Source: an uncultured Lachnospiraceae bacterium (GTDB lineage: Bacteria; Bacillota; Clostridia; Lachnospirales; Lachnospiraceae). From it: a stretch of 64,000 nucleotides of DNA. A program made the translations under genes and the position numbers. The notes beneath the pieces were generated by a model. It was not told the DNA's origin. It was given only the letters and a program-made list of their open reading frames with translations, and ran no database searches. Below, piece after piece: positions 63,877 to 64,000 of the stretch (position 1 is its first letter; the number at the start of each line of letters is the position of its first letter). The DNA is taken from assembly GCA_910577825.1 (NCBI GenBank), contig CAJTOK010000007.1, forward strand, positions 3,643 through 67,642, read 5' to 3'.

Positions 63877-64000
63877 TTAAAGTTCAAGTATCTGGTGGAT
63901 TGTTTCTAAAGGATTGTCTGTTTTTAAATCTGCTACTTTTCTTACAATCTCATCTAAGTAAAAAAGAGATGTCATATCATATACTTTCGCTTCTGTAACT
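63877..64000 (-). CDS. 3' end of an unidentified gene (partial at right edge)
   Basis: The last 40 codons are visible, ending DNPLETIHQILEL before a TAA, with VTEAKVYDMTSLFYLDEIVR upstream. It is on the same strand, 32 bases before the 547-aa gene, so it is part of the same operon. No family can be assigned from this piece. It could be another Cas or effector component. Confidence 0.7.
   Translation of the reverse strand, partial: VTEAKVYDMTSLFYLDEIVRKVADLKTDNPLETIHQILEL

Noticed and set aside
50655..64000. possible CRISPR repeat array within or beside the cas operon
   Set aside because: I looked for regularly spaced direct repeats of 25-40 bases in the gaps and found none; all gaps in this operon are under 40 bases.
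1..64000. rRNA and tRNA genes
   Set aside because: No CCA-ended cloverleaf with a GTTCGAATC-type arm and no rRNA-like high-GC segment was noticed in any gap.

Overview
The window looks like the chromosome of a gut-type Clostridia bacterium, most probably Lachnospiraceae. The base composition is AT-rich, ribosome-binding sites are strong AGGAGG types, and T-box leaders precede amino-acid operons. The insulinase-era-yqzL-recO-glyS order, the PadR/TraX/VanZ-type genes and the low-GC Gram-positive protein styles agree with this. No species is assigned. Almost every gene is on the minus strand.

Region 1 (1-13.2 kb) is housekeeping. It holds pyruvate phosphate dikinase (ppdK) with a long palindrome-bearing leader, an orphan lipoprotein of the ABC_sub_bind family, a run of M16C peptidase, era, yqzL, recO and glyS, and a sensor diguanylate cyclase. 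Region 2 (13.2-20.2 kb) is a complete trpEGDCFBA operon behind a tryptophan-type T-box. Region 3 (20.2-31 kb) holds two tandem ankyrin-repeat proteins, a GT-C-like membrane protein, a 33-aa toxin-like peptide gene and an ABC-2 exporter with its own HisKA_3 kinase and LuxR-type regulator. Region 4 (31-39.1 kb) holds T-box-controlled ilvBN, a membrane-anchored serine hydrolase with a ruined active site and a charged tail, a Crh-like HPr protein, an AraC regulator, pta and a small DNA glycosylase.

Region 5 (39.2-50.6 kb) is accessory and partly decayed. It contains a truncated PadR gene fused to a frameshifted, truncated TraX gene, a GNAT protein, a PAS-CPBP fusion, a C-terminal remnant of an Rpn-type protein, and a second ABC (MacB/FtsX-like) exporter with kinase and regulator. 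A tnpB-only IS605-type element, a frameshifted VanZ gene and a MATE exporter follow.

Region 6 (50.65-64 kb, running off the right edge) is the most notable part: a tightly overlapping minus-strand operon for a type III-D-like CRISPR effector. In transcription order the visible genes are an unknown gene (only its end visible), a 547-aa unknown protein, an 878-aa CARF/HEPN-type protein, Cas6, an HD-less Cas10 with AGDD instead of GGDD, a 748-aa Csx10-like multi-RAMP protein, a tandem Cas7 (two RAMP units), Csx19 and a TIGR03986-type Cas7. The composition resembles the fused-subunit III-Dv architecture. An in-frame TAA cuts a further 75-codon conserved-looking stretch off the last Cas7. No repeat array and no cas1/cas2 lie inside the window. 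The inferred logic is RNA-guided recognition by the fused Cas7 backbone, a cyclic-nucleotide signal from Cas10, and an RNase response from the CARF/HEPN protein. The 547-aa protein is the part for which I know no precedent.
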